From assembly GCA_963703325.1 (NCBI GenBank), contig OY969805.1, forward strand, positions 1,736,001 to 1,800,000: a stretch of 64,000 nucleotides of DNA, written 5' to 3'. Positions 1-10,100 of this stretch are shown here, one piece after another. The notes beneath the pieces were generated by a model. That model saw nothing but the letters and a program-made list of their open reading frames with translations, had not been told where the DNA came from and made no database searches. This DNA comes from Aquilonibacter sp963703325 (GTDB lineage Bacteria > Vulcanimicrobiota > Vulcanimicrobiia > Vulcanimicrobiales > Vulcanimicrobiaceae). The position numbers and the translations under genes were made by a program. Within the stretch, counting starts at the first letter, position 1. Each line of letters begins with the position of its first letter.

Positions 1-79
1 GAATCTGGTCTGGGCGCACTTGGTCGAGCAGTACCGTGCTGCCGAGGCGTTTCTGGCGCAGTATCTCCATCCTCAGTAG
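1..79 (+). CDS. S9 family peptidase, C-terminal end only
   Basis: Only the last 25 codons are inside the window, read from base 2 to a TAG at 77-79. The peptide NLVWAHLVEQYRAAEAFLAQ closely matches the end of the S9 peptidase at 5038-7134 (NQVWAQLVDQYRAAAAFLVK). The asparagine follows the position of the catalytic His-Glu in that family, so this is the extreme C-terminus of a paralogous prolyl-oligopeptidase-like enzyme. The two copies point the same way and are separated by a minus-strand operon and an M28 peptidase. The rest of the gene, including the catalytic triad, lies outside the window. Confidence 0.75.
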   Translation, partial: NLVWAHLVEQYRAAEAFLAQYLHPQ

Positions 80-86
80 TCGATAG

Positions 87-1142
87 CTACGCTTCGTGCG
101 TCAGCATCCAGGCGACGTTGATCACGGCGTTCGCCTGGTTTCCCATCTCGCGAAAACGCTCGTCGTGCGTTTGGCCGGCATCGTAGCGCTTGTAGATCTG
201 CTGGATGATCGCCGCAAAACGAAAGACGTTGAAGACGTGGTACCAGGCCGCGTCTGAAACGTCAAAGCCGGTGGCTTGGCCGTAGGCGTCCACGACTTGT
301 GCGCGGGTCATGAAACCCTCGTGCCACGTCGGCATCCCCCAAAGCCGAAACATTGGCGGGTCGCTGGCCTGGGGCCAGAGCGCCAGCATGTACCCGACGT
401 CCATCATCGGATCGCCGTAGGTGCACATGTCCCAGTCCAGCAGCGCGACGATGTGCGCCGGATCGTTCGGATCGAGCAACATGTTGTCAAGCTTGTAATC
501 GTTGTGCACCAGCGTCGCAACCGTCGATTGCGGCATCCGCTCGCGCAGCCAATCGATCAGGGCTGACGTATCTATCGTGTTGGCCGTGCGTGCAGCGTCC
601 CAGCGGCCGGTCCAGCCGTCGAGTTGGCGTTGCACGTAACCTGCCGGGCGGCCAAGTTCGGACAGCCCCGCCGACGCAACATCGACTTGATGCAGTTCGG
701 CCAGTCGATCGATGAGTGCCGTACTTATTCGCTGCGCAAGCGCAACATCGCCGGTATAGCGCGGCGGAAGTTCCTTGCGAATAGCGATCCCGTATTTGCG
801 CTCCTCGATCACGAAGTCGCTGCCGATGATCGCGTGATCGGTGCAGAGATGAAAGCTGCGCGGTGCGTTGGGATAGAAGGCATAGAGCTTCGAGAGCACC
901 GCGTGTTCGCGCTTCATGTCGTGCGAGCGTTCGGCGACCGGTCCAAGCGGGGGACGTCGCAGCACGTATTCACGCGTGCCGAAACGCACCAGGTAGGTAA
1001 GGTTGGCGTGACCGCCGCCGAATTGGCGCAGCGTAAATTCGCCTTGCGTTTGCGGCAAGTGTTCGCGCAGATACGGTTCGAGGCGCGTGACGTCGAGTTG
1101 CTCTTCGGGCCGTACGTCGATGACTTCGGGATCGTCGATCAT
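87..1142 (-). CDS. APH-family phosphotransferase (ACAD10/11 or LvaA-like kinase)
   Basis: 351-residue aminoglycoside-phosphotransferase-fold kinase. Visible motifs are the nucleotide-binding strand region GGGHANLTYLV (about 42-52), the catalytic loop HNDYKLDN (213-220, catalytic Asp in HND) and the metal-binding LDWDMCTYGDP (235-245). This subfamily is not usually an antibiotic-resistance enzyme. Its members sit next to, or are fused to, acyl-CoA dehydrogenases, as in mammalian ACAD10/ACAD11 and Pseudomonas LvaA, where the kinase phosphorylates a 4-hydroxyacyl-CoA. Here it is the last gene of an operon with a histidine phosphatase and an acyl-CoA dehydrogenase; its ATG overlaps the upstream stop as ATGA. 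The substrate is inferred from family and context only. Confidence 0.88.
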   Translation of the reverse strand: MIDDPEVIDVRPEEQLDVTRLEPYLREHLPQTQGEFTLRQFGGGHANLTYLVRFGTREYVLRRPPLGPVAERSHDMKREHAVLSKLYAFYPNAPRSFHLCTDHAIIGSDFVIEERKYGIAIRKELPPRYTGDVALAQRISTALIDRLAELHQVDVASAGLSELGRPAGYVQRQLDGWTGRWDAARTANTIDTSALIDWLRERMPQSTVATLVHNDYKLDNMLLDPNDPAHIVALLDWDMCTYGDPMMDVGYMLALWPQASDPPMFRLWGMPTWHEGFMTRAQVVDAYGQATGFDVSDAAWYHVFNVFRFAAIIQQIYKRYDAGQTHDERFREMGNQANAVINVAWMLTHEA

Positions 1143-1759
1143 GCGGGCCGTTCGAGATGTGCGATGTCGTTGAGCGAGACCAGGAGCCGCCGTTCGTCAC
1201 GCGCGCGCACGATCGAGATCGACGTGTTGCCGGTCGGGAAGAAGAAGTCGCTCTTCAATCCGAGCAGACCCGCGACGTAGGCATTGATTGCACCGGCGTG
1301 ACTCACCACCGCGACCCGCGCGCCGGGGTTGGCGGCGATGATCGCGTCGATTGCAGCGGTCATACGCGAGCGAATCATCTGCGACGATTCGGTGCCGGGC
1401 AGATGCGACCAGCCGCCATGGGCGATCGCGATTTCGGCAAGATCGTGCATGGCGACGGGACCCACGCCCGCGATCTCGACTTCGCGCAAGCGGGCGTCTT
1501 CGGTCACCGGTAGTTCGGTCGTTGCAACAAGCGCATTGGCAGTTTCGCGCGTGCGTCGCAACGGACTGCTATAAATCGCGCCGATCCCGCGCGTGCGCAG
1601 ACGGTTCGCCATCGCTGCGGCTTGCTGACGGCCGCGCTCGGAGAGCGGCATGTCGACGTCTTTAGGATGCAACGCCTCGCTCGGGGGCATCGGTTCGGCT
1701 TCCCCGTGGCGAATCAGCAGGATTTCCGTCGCGCCGTTCGCCACGCGGAAATCATGCAT
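1139..1759 (-). CDS. histidine phosphatase family protein
   Basis: 206 residues starting at MHDFRVANG. The branch-1 histidine phosphatase signature LIRHGEAEP lies near residue 15, with the phospho-acceptor His in RHG. Later conserved pieces are the SSPLRRTRETA block and VVSHAGAINAY, which carries the second catalytic His. The start chosen is the ATG at 1759, which overlaps the acyl-CoA dehydrogenase end by 8 nt; any start further upstream would lie wholly inside that gene. It is the middle gene of a three-gene, translationally coupled operon. It could dephosphorylate an intermediate made by the neighbouring kinase, or be a general phosphatase; the sequence does not decide. Confidence 0.87.
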   Translation of the reverse strand: MHDFRVANGATEILLIRHGEAEPMPPSEALHPKDVDMPLSERGRQQAAAMANRLRTRGIGAIYSSPLRRTRETANALVATTELPVTEDARLREVEIAGVGPVAMHDLAEIAIAHGGWSHLPGTESSQMIRSRMTAAIDAIIAANPGARVAVVSHAGAINAYVAGLLGLKSDFFFPTGNTSISIVRARDERRLLVSLNDIAHLERPA

Positions 1760-2939
1760 CGTACTTGGCCAGCTCCGCCTTGGCGATGCTGCGGAAATGC
1801 ACTTCGTCGGGTCCGTCGGCAATGCGCAGCGAGCGAGCATTGACCCAGGCGTGCGAAAGTCCGGTGTCGTCGAGCATGCCCTCAGCACCAAAGGCTTGGA
1901 TCGCGCGATCGACGATCGCCTGGGCGATACGCGGCGCCGCCACTTTTGCCATCGCAAGCGCGGGCGCTGCGCGCTTGTTGCCGTAACGATCGAGTTGTTC
2001 GGCGGCATCGTAGACCAGATGCCGCGTGCCGTCGATATCAATGCGCGACTGCCCGATCCATTCGCGAATCACGCCTTGCTCCGCGAGCGGACGCCCGAAC
2101 GTCACGCGGTCGCGAACGCGCAGACACATCATCCGAAGCACGCGCTCCGAGAGGCCAAGTAACCGTAGGCAGTGGTGCAGGCGTCCGGGCCCCAGGCGAC
2201 CCTGCGCAATCTCAAACCCGCGCCCTTCGCCGAGCAACATATTGCCCGCGGGAACGCGCACGTTCTCAAACGCGATTTCGGCGTGACCGAACGGTGCGTC
2301 GTCGTAGCCGAAGACCGGCAGGTGCCGCACGATCCGTACGCCCGGCTCGCGTATTGGGACTAAGATCATCGATTGCTGCAAGTGGGTCTTGGCTTTCGGA
2401 TCGGTCTTGCCCATGAAGATCAGCACCTGTGTGTGCGGGTGCATCGCGCCGGTCGTCCACCACTTGCGCCCATTGAGGACGTAGTGATCGCCGTCGCGCA
2501 CGATCGAGGCGGAGATGTTGGTTGCATCCGACGAGGCGGTTCCGGGTTCCGTCATCGCAAAGCCGCTGCGGATCTCGCCGCGTAAGAGCGGCGTGAGCCA
2601 GCGCTCGCGCTGTTCGGGCGAGCCATAGCGAGCCAACACTTCCATGTTGCCCGTATCCGGTGCACTGCAGTTGAACGTTTCGGGTCCGATGCGCGATGTG
2701 CCCATCAGTTCGCACAGCGATGCGTACTCGCGGTTGCTCAGGCCGGCTCCGTACTCGGGCTCGGGCAGAAAGAGATTCCAAAGCTCTTCGGCCTGCGCGC
2801 GCGATTTGAGTTCTTCCATGATTCCGGGCTGCGTCCAACGCGTCGTTCCGGCGTTGAGCTCATCGGCGTAGCGCGCCTCATTGGGATAAACGAATTCGCG
2901 CATGAATGCGCCCAGACGATCCTGCAACGACTGTGCCAT
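1752..2939 (-). CDS. acyl-CoA dehydrogenase family protein (ACAD10/11 or LvaC-like)
   Basis: 395 residues with acyl-CoA dehydrogenase order: N-terminal helical domain, central beta domain with the FAD/substrate motif FAMTEPGTASSDATN and GRKWWTTGA, and a C-terminal helical domain (QGRLGPGRLHHC, VTFGRPLAEQGVIREW). Start chosen at MAQSLQDRLG; upstream in-frame codons run into the promoter region of the divergent peptidase gene. This is the first gene of the operon with the histidine phosphatase and the APH kinase. In the ACAD10/11 type, the flavoprotein eliminates phosphate from a 4-phosphoacyl-CoA rather than simply oxidising. Assignment to that type rests on the kinase neighbour. Confidence 0.9.
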   Translation of the reverse strand: MAQSLQDRLGAFMREFVYPNEARYADELNAGTTRWTQPGIMEELKSRAQAEELWNLFLPEPEYGAGLSNREYASLCELMGTSRIGPETFNCSAPDTGNMEVLARYGSPEQRERWLTPLLRGEIRSGFAMTEPGTASSDATNISASIVRDGDHYVLNGRKWWTTGAMHPHTQVLIFMGKTDPKAKTHLQQSMILVPIREPGVRIVRHLPVFGYDDAPFGHAEIAFENVRVPAGNMLLGEGRGFEIAQGRLGPGRLHHCLRLLGLSERVLRMMCLRVRDRVTFGRPLAEQGVIREWIGQSRIDIDGTRHLVYDAAEQLDRYGNKRAAPALAMAKVAAPRIAQAIVDRAIQAFGAEGMLDDTGLSHAWVNARSLRIADGPDEVHFRSIAKAELAKYDA

Positions 2940-2997
2940 GGGGCCTGCACTTCCCGTCGAGCGGGAAAAGTGCCTTGCCCGTCGCACCCAATGAACG

Positions 2998-5025
2998 ATG
3001 GCCGCCGATATGACAATTCGACAAACGCTCGCCGCTGCATTGGCGGCGATGCTCTTTACGACCGCGATCACCGCTCGCGGATTTACACCGGCGCAACTCG
3101 ACGCGCAAGCGCGCTACGAATCGATCGTGGCCCAATCGCCGAGCGAAGCGCAAGCCAAAGCCGACGAACTCGGCCTCGCGTCCTACGTGCACCGCATGGG
3201 CACACCGGGTGACTTACGCAGCGCGCGCTATGTTCGCGACCAGCTCGCCGCGGCCGGCTGGGATGCCAAGATCGTCACCTATAACGTGGCCATCTCGTGG
3301 CCGACCCAGCAAACGTTGACGCTTCTCGGTGCGCACCCGACCGACGTCGATCTCTACGAACCCGCCGTCCCGGGCGATCCCTACTCGACCAATCACGCGG
3401 CGATCGGCAAGCCCTATTCGGGTTATAGCGTCGACGGCGACGTAACCGGTCCCGTCATTTATGCCAATCACGCGACGGCCGACGATTTTGCCGCGCTCGC
3501 ATCCATGGGCGTTTCGGTGCACGATGCGATCATCGTTGCGCGCGCCGGCGGCGGCGCACTGACGATGAAAGCATTCGAAGCGGCAAAACACGGCGCAAAG
3601 GCCGTGCTCGTCTTATCCGATCCGCTCGACGGTGGCTATTTCAAAGGCGAGACGTATCCAAAGGGCCCATGGCGTCCGCTTGGTGCGGCGATGCGCAACA
3701 CCTTGACGTTTACCAATGATCCCGGCGATCCGACGGCGATCGGCATTCCCGTTCCGGGCGCGCCGCACAAGCCGTTTTCGGCGATCAAGCTTCCGCCGAT
3801 TCCTGAGATGCCGGTCACCGGACTGGTTGCGCGGCAATTGCTGGCCGCGATCGGTGGACCCGTTGCGCCGCCCGACTGGCACCCCGGTTTCGCGTTTCCG
3901 CAACATCTCGGCGGCGACGTGCGCGCGCATTTCACGATCAAGAGCCGACGGTTCTACGGGCCGATTTGGGATGTCATCGCGACGATGCCCGGCATCGACG
4001 CGAAACAGATGATCGTCGTCGGCAGTCATCGCGACGCGTGGACGTATGGTTCGGTGGATCCGATCAGCGGTACGGTCGATCTGTTGCAGCTTGGGCGCGC
4101 GTTCGGCAAACTCAAGGCGGCGGGCTGGCGGCCGCAACGCACGATCGTTATCGGATCGTGGGATGGTGAAGAACTCAACCTCTTTGGAAGCGAGGAGTGG
4201 GTCGAACAGCACGAGGCGGAGTTGCGCGCCGGCGGCGTCGCCTACGTCAACACCGACGAAGTCGCATTCGGTCCACGTTTCGGTGCCTCGGCAACGCCCG
4301 AACTCGACGGCCTGCTGCTCGACGCGGCCACCGCGGTCAACGCGCCCAACGGACAACTGCTCTCGACCTATTGGCACGCGCAAGATCCCACGATGGCCGT
4401 TCGCGCGATCGGCGGCGGCAGCGATCACGAGCCGTTCGTGTATCACGAGAACATCCCGGCGGCGGACGGCGGCTACGGTGGGCCGTTCGGCACCTATCAT
4501 TCTGCGTATGACGACCCGGCGTCGCTACGCATCTTCGATCCGGGGATGCATGAAGCCGCGGCTGCGGCACGCTACACGGCGATGGTGGTGCTGCGATTGG
4601 CCGACGCGACGTATCCCGATTTGCGGCTGACGGCTCTTGCGCAGGCTTTGCAGCAGCGCGTGGACGCGTTTGCGAAAGCGCAGGGCAACGAGACGCGACG
4701 CGCCGCGGTCGCCGCGCAACTTGCGCCCGACGCAAGCGCGTTTCTGGCTGCGGCAAAAGCGCTCGACGCGCGCGCCGACGCCGCGGTCGCGCAAGGCGAC
4801 GTCGCTGCGGCGAACGCGGCCTACACGCAGTTGCGCGCATCGGAAGATGCGTTCTTCCAGCCGGCGTCCGCGACGTGGTCGCGCACGCTGCTCTACAGCG
4901 TGAGCGGCTACGCCGGAGCGCTGCTGCCGTCGCTCGATGACACGCTCGGTGCAAACGGTGACGCCGCACTCGGCGTCTTGCACGGAGCTTTTAACGCCGC
5001 GACGGCAGCTGCCGAGCAGCAATAA
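2998..5025 (+). CDS. secreted M28 family metallopeptidase (glutamate carboxypeptidase II-like)
   Basis: 675 residues with an N-terminal signal peptide (hydrophobic run ending near TAITARG). The order matches glutamate carboxypeptidase II: an inserted PA domain (about 130-270), the M28 zinc domain and a C-terminal helical dimerisation-like domain. Zinc and catalytic residues can be placed: His344 in GSHRDAW, Asp354 in SVDPISG, Glu391-392 in SWDGEEL, Asp420 in NTDEV, and His501 in GTYHSAYDD. The likely role is removal of N- or C-terminal residues from peptides outside the cytoplasm. The start could instead be the ATG at 3010; neither has a clear ribosome binding site. It lies 12 nt upstream of an S9 peptidase and probably forms a peptide-scavenging operon with it. 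Confidence 0.9.
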   Translation: MAADMTIRQTLAAALAAMLFTTAITARGFTPAQLDAQARYESIVAQSPSEAQAKADELGLASYVHRMGTPGDLRSARYVRDQLAAAGWDAKIVTYNVAISWPTQQTLTLLGAHPTDVDLYEPAVPGDPYSTNHAAIGKPYSGYSVDGDVTGPVIYANHATADDFAALASMGVSVHDAIIVARAGGGALTMKAFEAAKHGAKAVLVLSDPLDGGYFKGETYPKGPWRPLGAAMRNTLTFTNDPGDPTAIGIPVPGAPHKPFSAIKLPPIPEMPVTGLVARQLLAAIGGPVAPPDWHPGFAFPQHLGGDVRAHFTIKSRRFYGPIWDVIATMPGIDAKQMIVVGSHRDAWTYGSVDPISGTVDLLQLGRAFGKLKAAGWRPQRTIVIGSWDGEELNLFGSEEWVEQHEAELRAGGVAYVNTDEVAFGPRFGASATPELDGLLLDAATAVNAPNGQLLSTYWHAQDPTMAVRAIGGGSDHEPFVYHENIPAADGGYGGPFGTYHSAYDDPASLRIFDPGMHEAAAAARYTAMVVLRLADATYPDLRLTALAQALQQRVDAFAKAQGNETRRAAVAAQLAPDASAFLAAAKALDARADAAVAQGDVAAANAAYTQLRASEDAFFQPASATWSRTLLYSVSGYAGALLPSLDDTLGANGDAALGVLHGAFNAATAAAEQQ

Positions 5026-5037
5026 GGGAGGAACGTC

Positions 5038-7134
5038 ATGCGCGGGATTCTCGTAGCGACCCTACTCGTTGCTCTCATGGCCGCTTCGTCGGTTGCAGCT
5101 CGAGCGTTTTCGGTGGAGGACGTGCTCGGTATACCGTTCGTCGATAATCTCACCGCTTCGCCCGACGGCACGGTGCTGGTGTGGAAACTTCACCTGCGAG
5201 GGGCGCGGAATCTGTACACCAATGCCGGCGGAACGGTGCACGCCGTCACGCACTACGACGTCGACGACGGGCAAGATATCGACGACGTGCAGATTACTCC
5301 CTCAAACGACGCGGTGATCTATTTGCACGGCGGCGTTTCGGACAATGCCGGCGACAGCAATCTCAATCCACTCTCGGTAGTGCCAACGCCGGTGCGCGCG
5401 ATCTACGTGGTGCCGCTGGGCGGCGGCGAGCCGGTACAAATCGGCATGGGGAACGACGTCGCGCTTTCGCCGCGCGGCGATGCGGCCGCGTACACCACCG
5501 AACAAGGCGTGCTCAACGTCGTCACGCTCACCAAGAGCGGCGAGACGTATACCGTCGGAAAGCCCGACCCGCTGCCGATTCGCGGGCAGGCGAGCCAGAT
5601 GGCGTGGTCGCCCGACGGCTCGCATATCGCGTTTACCAATCGGCGCGGCGATCATTCGTTCATCGTGATCTACACGCCGGCAAAGCACGCGTACATCTAC
5701 GCTACGCCCGACTTCTCGCACGACGGTGCGGCGATATGGTCCCCCGACGGTTCACGCATTGCATTCATCCGCACGCCCGGCGCGCGCGAGGACGAGTCCG
5801 CCTATCTCAAGCGCCCGCAAGATCCGTGGTCGATCTGGGTCGCCAATGCGGCAAGCGGTAACGCGCGCATGGTGTGGCAAGCGCGGCGCGGGGTGGGTAT
5901 CACGTTCTACGCGACCGACAGCGATTCGCAGTTGTGGTGGATGCGCGGTGATAGCATCGCCTTTCCATGGGAGGGCGACGGCTGGCGGCATCTCTATGCC
6001 GTGTCCGCCAACGGCGGTGCCGCAACGCGCCTGACCGGCGGCGGATTCGAAGTCGAAACGGTTGCGCTGTCGCTCGATCGGACGCACCTGCTCTACGCCA
6101 CCAACGAAGGCGACATCGATCGCCGACATATCTGGACGGTTGGTCTCGACGCCCATCCGGTCGCGCTCACCGGCGGTACGAGCGATCAATGGGCGCCGAC
6201 GCCGCTCGCGAACGGCGGCTACGCCTATGTTGACGCGGGCTACAATTCGCCGCCGACGGTCTCGATCGGTGGACATCCGGCGCGCACGCTCGCGGCCGAA
6301 CCGATACCGGCCGATGTTTCGATCGCACTACCGCAACTCGTGTGCCCGCAACTGGTCACGTTTCGCGCGCCCGACGGCTTGCTGATTCATGCGCAGCTCT
6401 TCGTTCCGCGACTGCTTGGCGGACGGCGAAATCCGGCGGTTATTTTCGATCATGGCGGCTCGCGGCGCCAGATGCTGCCGGGCTTCCATTATATGGAAGC
6501 CTACACCGAGCTCTATGAGATGAATCAATACCTGGTGAGTCGCGGCTTCGTCGTGCTGTCGATCAACTATCGCAGCGGCATTATGTACGGTCATAACTTC
6601 CGCGAGGCGCCGCACGTCGGCGCGCAAGGCGCGGCCGAGTATCAAGACGTCGTTGCCGGCGCGCGCTGGCTGCAGAAGCAGCCGGAGGTTGATCCGAAGC
6701 GGCTTGGCATCTACGGCCTCTCCTACGGCGGCTATCTGACCGCGTTGGGCCTTGCGCGCAACTCGGACATCTTCAAAGCCGGCGCGGATTTCGCGGGTGT
6801 GCACAACTGGGCGACGATGTACGATTGGTACGCGCACGGAAAAGTCGTTGGCACACCCGCGCAACGCGCGCTTGCCGTTGCATCGTCACCGGTGGGGGCC
6901 GTTGACACGTGGCGTTCGCCCGTCTTCCTTTCGCAGGGCGACGACGATCGTAACGTGGCGTTTTCGCAAGGCGTCGATCTGGCGACGCGACTGCGCAGTC
7001 GCGGCGTCCACGTCGAGACGATGGTCTTTCCGAACGAGACGCACGAGAATCAGGTCTGGGCGCAGTTGGTCGACCAGTACCGCGCGGCCGCAGCGTTTTT
7101 GGTAAAGGAGCTGCAGCCCCAGCCGCTACCCTGA
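5038..7134 (+). CDS. secreted S9 family peptidase (DPP-IV/prolyl oligopeptidase-like)
   Basis: 698 residues with a clear signal peptide (cut after SSVAARA) and a strong Shine-Dalgarno (GGGAGG, 5028-5033) before ATG. The N-terminal half is a WD40/TolB-like propeller with SPDG repeats (for example at about 185 and 235). The C-terminal alpha/beta hydrolase carries the triad: Ser562 in GLSYGG, Asp near 635-637 in QGDDDRN, His669 in NETHEN. The family removes dipeptides or cleaves prolyl bonds in short peptides. It directly follows the M28 peptidase and has a paralogue whose tail is at the left edge of the window. Confidence 0.92.
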   Translation: MRGILVATLLVALMAASSVAARAFSVEDVLGIPFVDNLTASPDGTVLVWKLHLRGARNLYTNAGGTVHAVTHYDVDDGQDIDDVQITPSNDAVIYLHGGVSDNAGDSNLNPLSVVPTPVRAIYVVPLGGGEPVQIGMGNDVALSPRGDAAAYTTEQGVLNVVTLTKSGETYTVGKPDPLPIRGQASQMAWSPDGSHIAFTNRRGDHSFIVIYTPAKHAYIYATPDFSHDGAAIWSPDGSRIAFIRTPGAREDESAYLKRPQDPWSIWVANAASGNARMVWQARRGVGITFYATDSDSQLWWMRGDSIAFPWEGDGWRHLYAVSANGGAATRLTGGGFEVETVALSLDRTHLLYATNEGDIDRRHIWTVGLDAHPVALTGGTSDQWAPTPLANGGYAYVDAGYNSPPTVSIGGHPARTLAAEPIPADVSIALPQLVCPQLVTFRAPDGLLIHAQLFVPRLLGGRRNPAVIFDHGGSRRQMLPGFHYMEAYTELYEMNQYLVSRGFVVLSINYRSGIMYGHNFREAPHVGAQGAAEYQDVVAGARWLQKQPEVDPKRLGIYGLSYGGYLTALGLARNSDIFKAGADFAGVHNWATMYDWYAHGKVVGTPAQRALAVASSPVGAVDTWRSPVFLSQGDDDRNVAFSQGVDLATRLRSRGVHVETMVFPNETHENQVWAQLVDQYRAAAAFLVKELQPQPLP

Positions 7135-7189
7135 GAAAGGGACGGCTTGCTCGGCCGCGAACGGCGCAGGTCCCGGGGGAGGCATCCGG

Positions 7190-10100
7190 ATGTTCGTTCG
7201 AGCAGCCACCATCGTTAGCATTTGCGCATTTGCATGCGCGCTTACGATGCCTGCGCTAGCCGAGCCAACATCCCCGAAAGTGCGCGCCGCTGCAACCGCG
7301 CCTCCGAGCGCCCCGCCGATCTCAATCGTTATTACCGCGGCGAGCGGTACGCCGGGAAATCCAACCGGCGGTAACGGTGCGGCATCGTCGACGATTACGA
7401 TCACTGATGGTTCAACCATCAGCGGTGGATTGTCGTCGGCAATCTTTTTGCAAACGACCGGAGGAAGCGGCGGCAATGGCGTGACTCCGCCATATGCGGC
7501 TGGAACCGCATACGGTGGAAACGGTGGAAGTGGCGGAGACGCGGGCGCGATTACGCTCTTTGCGAACGGCGTCTATTCGGCGTCGGGTGCACCGGGATTA
7601 TTTGCAGCAAGTTTTGGGGGCGCCGGTGGTAGCGGCGGAAGTGCAAGCGGCGGCGGCGCGTATGGCGGTAACGGCGCCGCAGCGGGCAGCGCCGGCACGA
7701 TAACGATCACGCTATTTTCCGGTGCATCGATTTCAACAACGGGCGATAATGCCGCGGGAATTTTTGCCGAAAGCATCGGCGGCGCCGGCGGAAGCGGCGG
7801 TTCTGCGAATGCGATCGCCGGGCTCGGCGGCGGCGCGAGCGGCGGTGGTAACGGCGGATCGATCTTCGTTACGAACAACGGCACGATCACGACGAGCGGA
7901 GCGAATTCTTACGGAATTCTTGCGGAGAGCGGCGGCGCGGTCGGCGGCAATGGCGGATTTACCGGCTCGACCGATGGTTACGGAGTCGGCGGCGGCATCG
8001 GCGGCGTCGGCGGAAACGTGACCGTGACCTCGACCGGAAATATTACGACATTTGGTGACGATGCGAGCGCGATCTATGCGTTGAGCGAGGGCGGAAACGG
8101 CGGCGGCGGCGGCAACGGAGCCGGCGCGGGCGGACACGGCGGCAACGGCGGCAGCGGAGGCGGCGCTGGAAACGTCAGCGTCACCGCCGGCGGCACGATC
8201 ACGACGGCGGGTTCGAGCGCCTACGGCATCGAGGCATCGAGCGTCGGCGGAGCCGGCGGAGCGGGTGGTACCGGCAGCGGCATCAGCGCGAGCGGCGGCT
8301 CGGGTGGCGCGGGTGTAAACTCGGGGTCGGCCACCGTCACGGAAACCGGCAGTATCGTCACGACCGGGGCGCAAGCCGATGGGATCCTTGCGCAGTCGAT
8401 TGGCGGCGGCGGTGGCAGCGGCGGGAGCTTCGGCAGCCTCTTCGGTAGCGGCGGGTCCGGTACAGCGGGCGGGGCCGCGGGCGCTGTGGCCGTGACAACG
8501 TCGGGTTCGGTGATGACTGCGGGCGTCGGCGCAATAGGTATTTTGGCCCAATCGGTCGGGGGCGGAGGCGGCACCGGCGGCTCAGGCGGCGCGCTCTTCG
8601 CGCTCGGTGGCTGGGGCGGCGGATCGTCTCCCGGTGGTGCCGTGACGGTCGACAACACCGGATCGGTTTCCACCACCGGTGATGGCGGCATCGGCATCTT
8701 CGCGCAGTCGATCGGCGGCGGCGGCGGTTCGGCCGGCTACGCGATCGGCTTGGTTGGTGTCGGTGGCGGAGCGAATTCGGGCGGCACAGGCGGCAACGTA
8801 TCGATCGATAATAGCGGCGTCATTTCCACGCAGGGTGCGTCTGCATACGGTTTGTTCGCGCAATCAGTTGGCGGCGGCGGCGGCAATGGCGGCGGTGGAA
8901 CCGGACTGTTTTCCGTCGGTGGCGACGGCGCGGGCGGCGGTAACGGTGGTAACGTCACGGTGCAAAATTCCGGTGCAATCACGACGAGCGGTGACGGCGC
9001 GAACGCGATGTTCGTGCAAAGTGTCGGCGGCGGCGGCGGCAACGGTGGTTACGCGCAAGCGGCGAACGCGAATTTTTCCGTAGCGATCGGCGGTAGCGGC
9101 GGCGGCGGCGGCAACGGCGGTATCGCCGATGCAAGCAACAGCGGTACGATTACCACCAGCGGCGCAATGGCGAACGGCATCTTTGCGCAATCGGTCGGTG
9201 GTGGCGGTGGGACCGGCGGAAACGCGAGCGCGGAATCGGTAGGTCCAATCGCGGTAACGATCACGCTCGGCGGCAGCGGCGGTAACGGCGGTAACGGCAG
9301 CGCGGTAAGCGTCACCAACAGCGGCACGATAGCGATTGGCGGCGAGAACGCCGCCGGTATCTTTGCGCAATCGGTTGGCGGCGGCGGCGGCGCGGGCGGT
9401 GCCGCGAGTTCGACGGCGATTTCCGCTAACGCATATCCGACCGTTGCCATTAGCTTTGCGCTTGGCGGAAGCGGCGGCAGCGGTGGAACCGGCGCGAACG
9501 TCGGCGTCACCAACAGCGGATCGATTCAAACTGCCGGCGACAACGGCTTCGGCATCATGGCGCAATCGATCGGCGGCGGCGGCGGCAACGGCGGCGATGC
9601 AAATGCGTCGTCGCAAGCGTACAGCTCCGAAGGGGCAGCGAGCATTGCGCTCGCGATCGGCGGCAGCGGCGGCGGCGGTGGAACGTCGGGCAACGTTACG
9701 GTTACCAACACCGGTGACGTTGTAACGCAGGGCACCGGCGCATTCGGCATCATCGCGCAATCGATCGGTGGCGGCGGCGGAAATGGTGGAAGCGGTTCCG
9801 CGTCGGGATCGTCGAGCGCCGGCTCGGATAGTCCATCGATTACGTTGACCGCCGGCGTCGGTGGAACCGGCGGAAGCGGCGGAAACGCGGGTAGCGTCGA
9901 CGTCGAGAATCAACAGGGTTTCGTGCAAACCAGCGGTGCCGGTGCGATCGGCATCGTTGCTCAATCGATCGGTGGCGGCGGCGGCAACGGCGGCGTAGGC
10001 GAGGGTCAATCGAGCGGACAGTTCACGCTCACGGTGACCGTCGGCGGACAAGGCGGTGCGGCCGGTAACGCATCGAGCGTGACGGTGAACAACGCCGCGA

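Noticed and set aside
87..1142. Aminoglycoside resistance gene
   Set aside because: The APH fold is present, but the subfamily and the ACAD operon context point to acyl-CoA related kinases.
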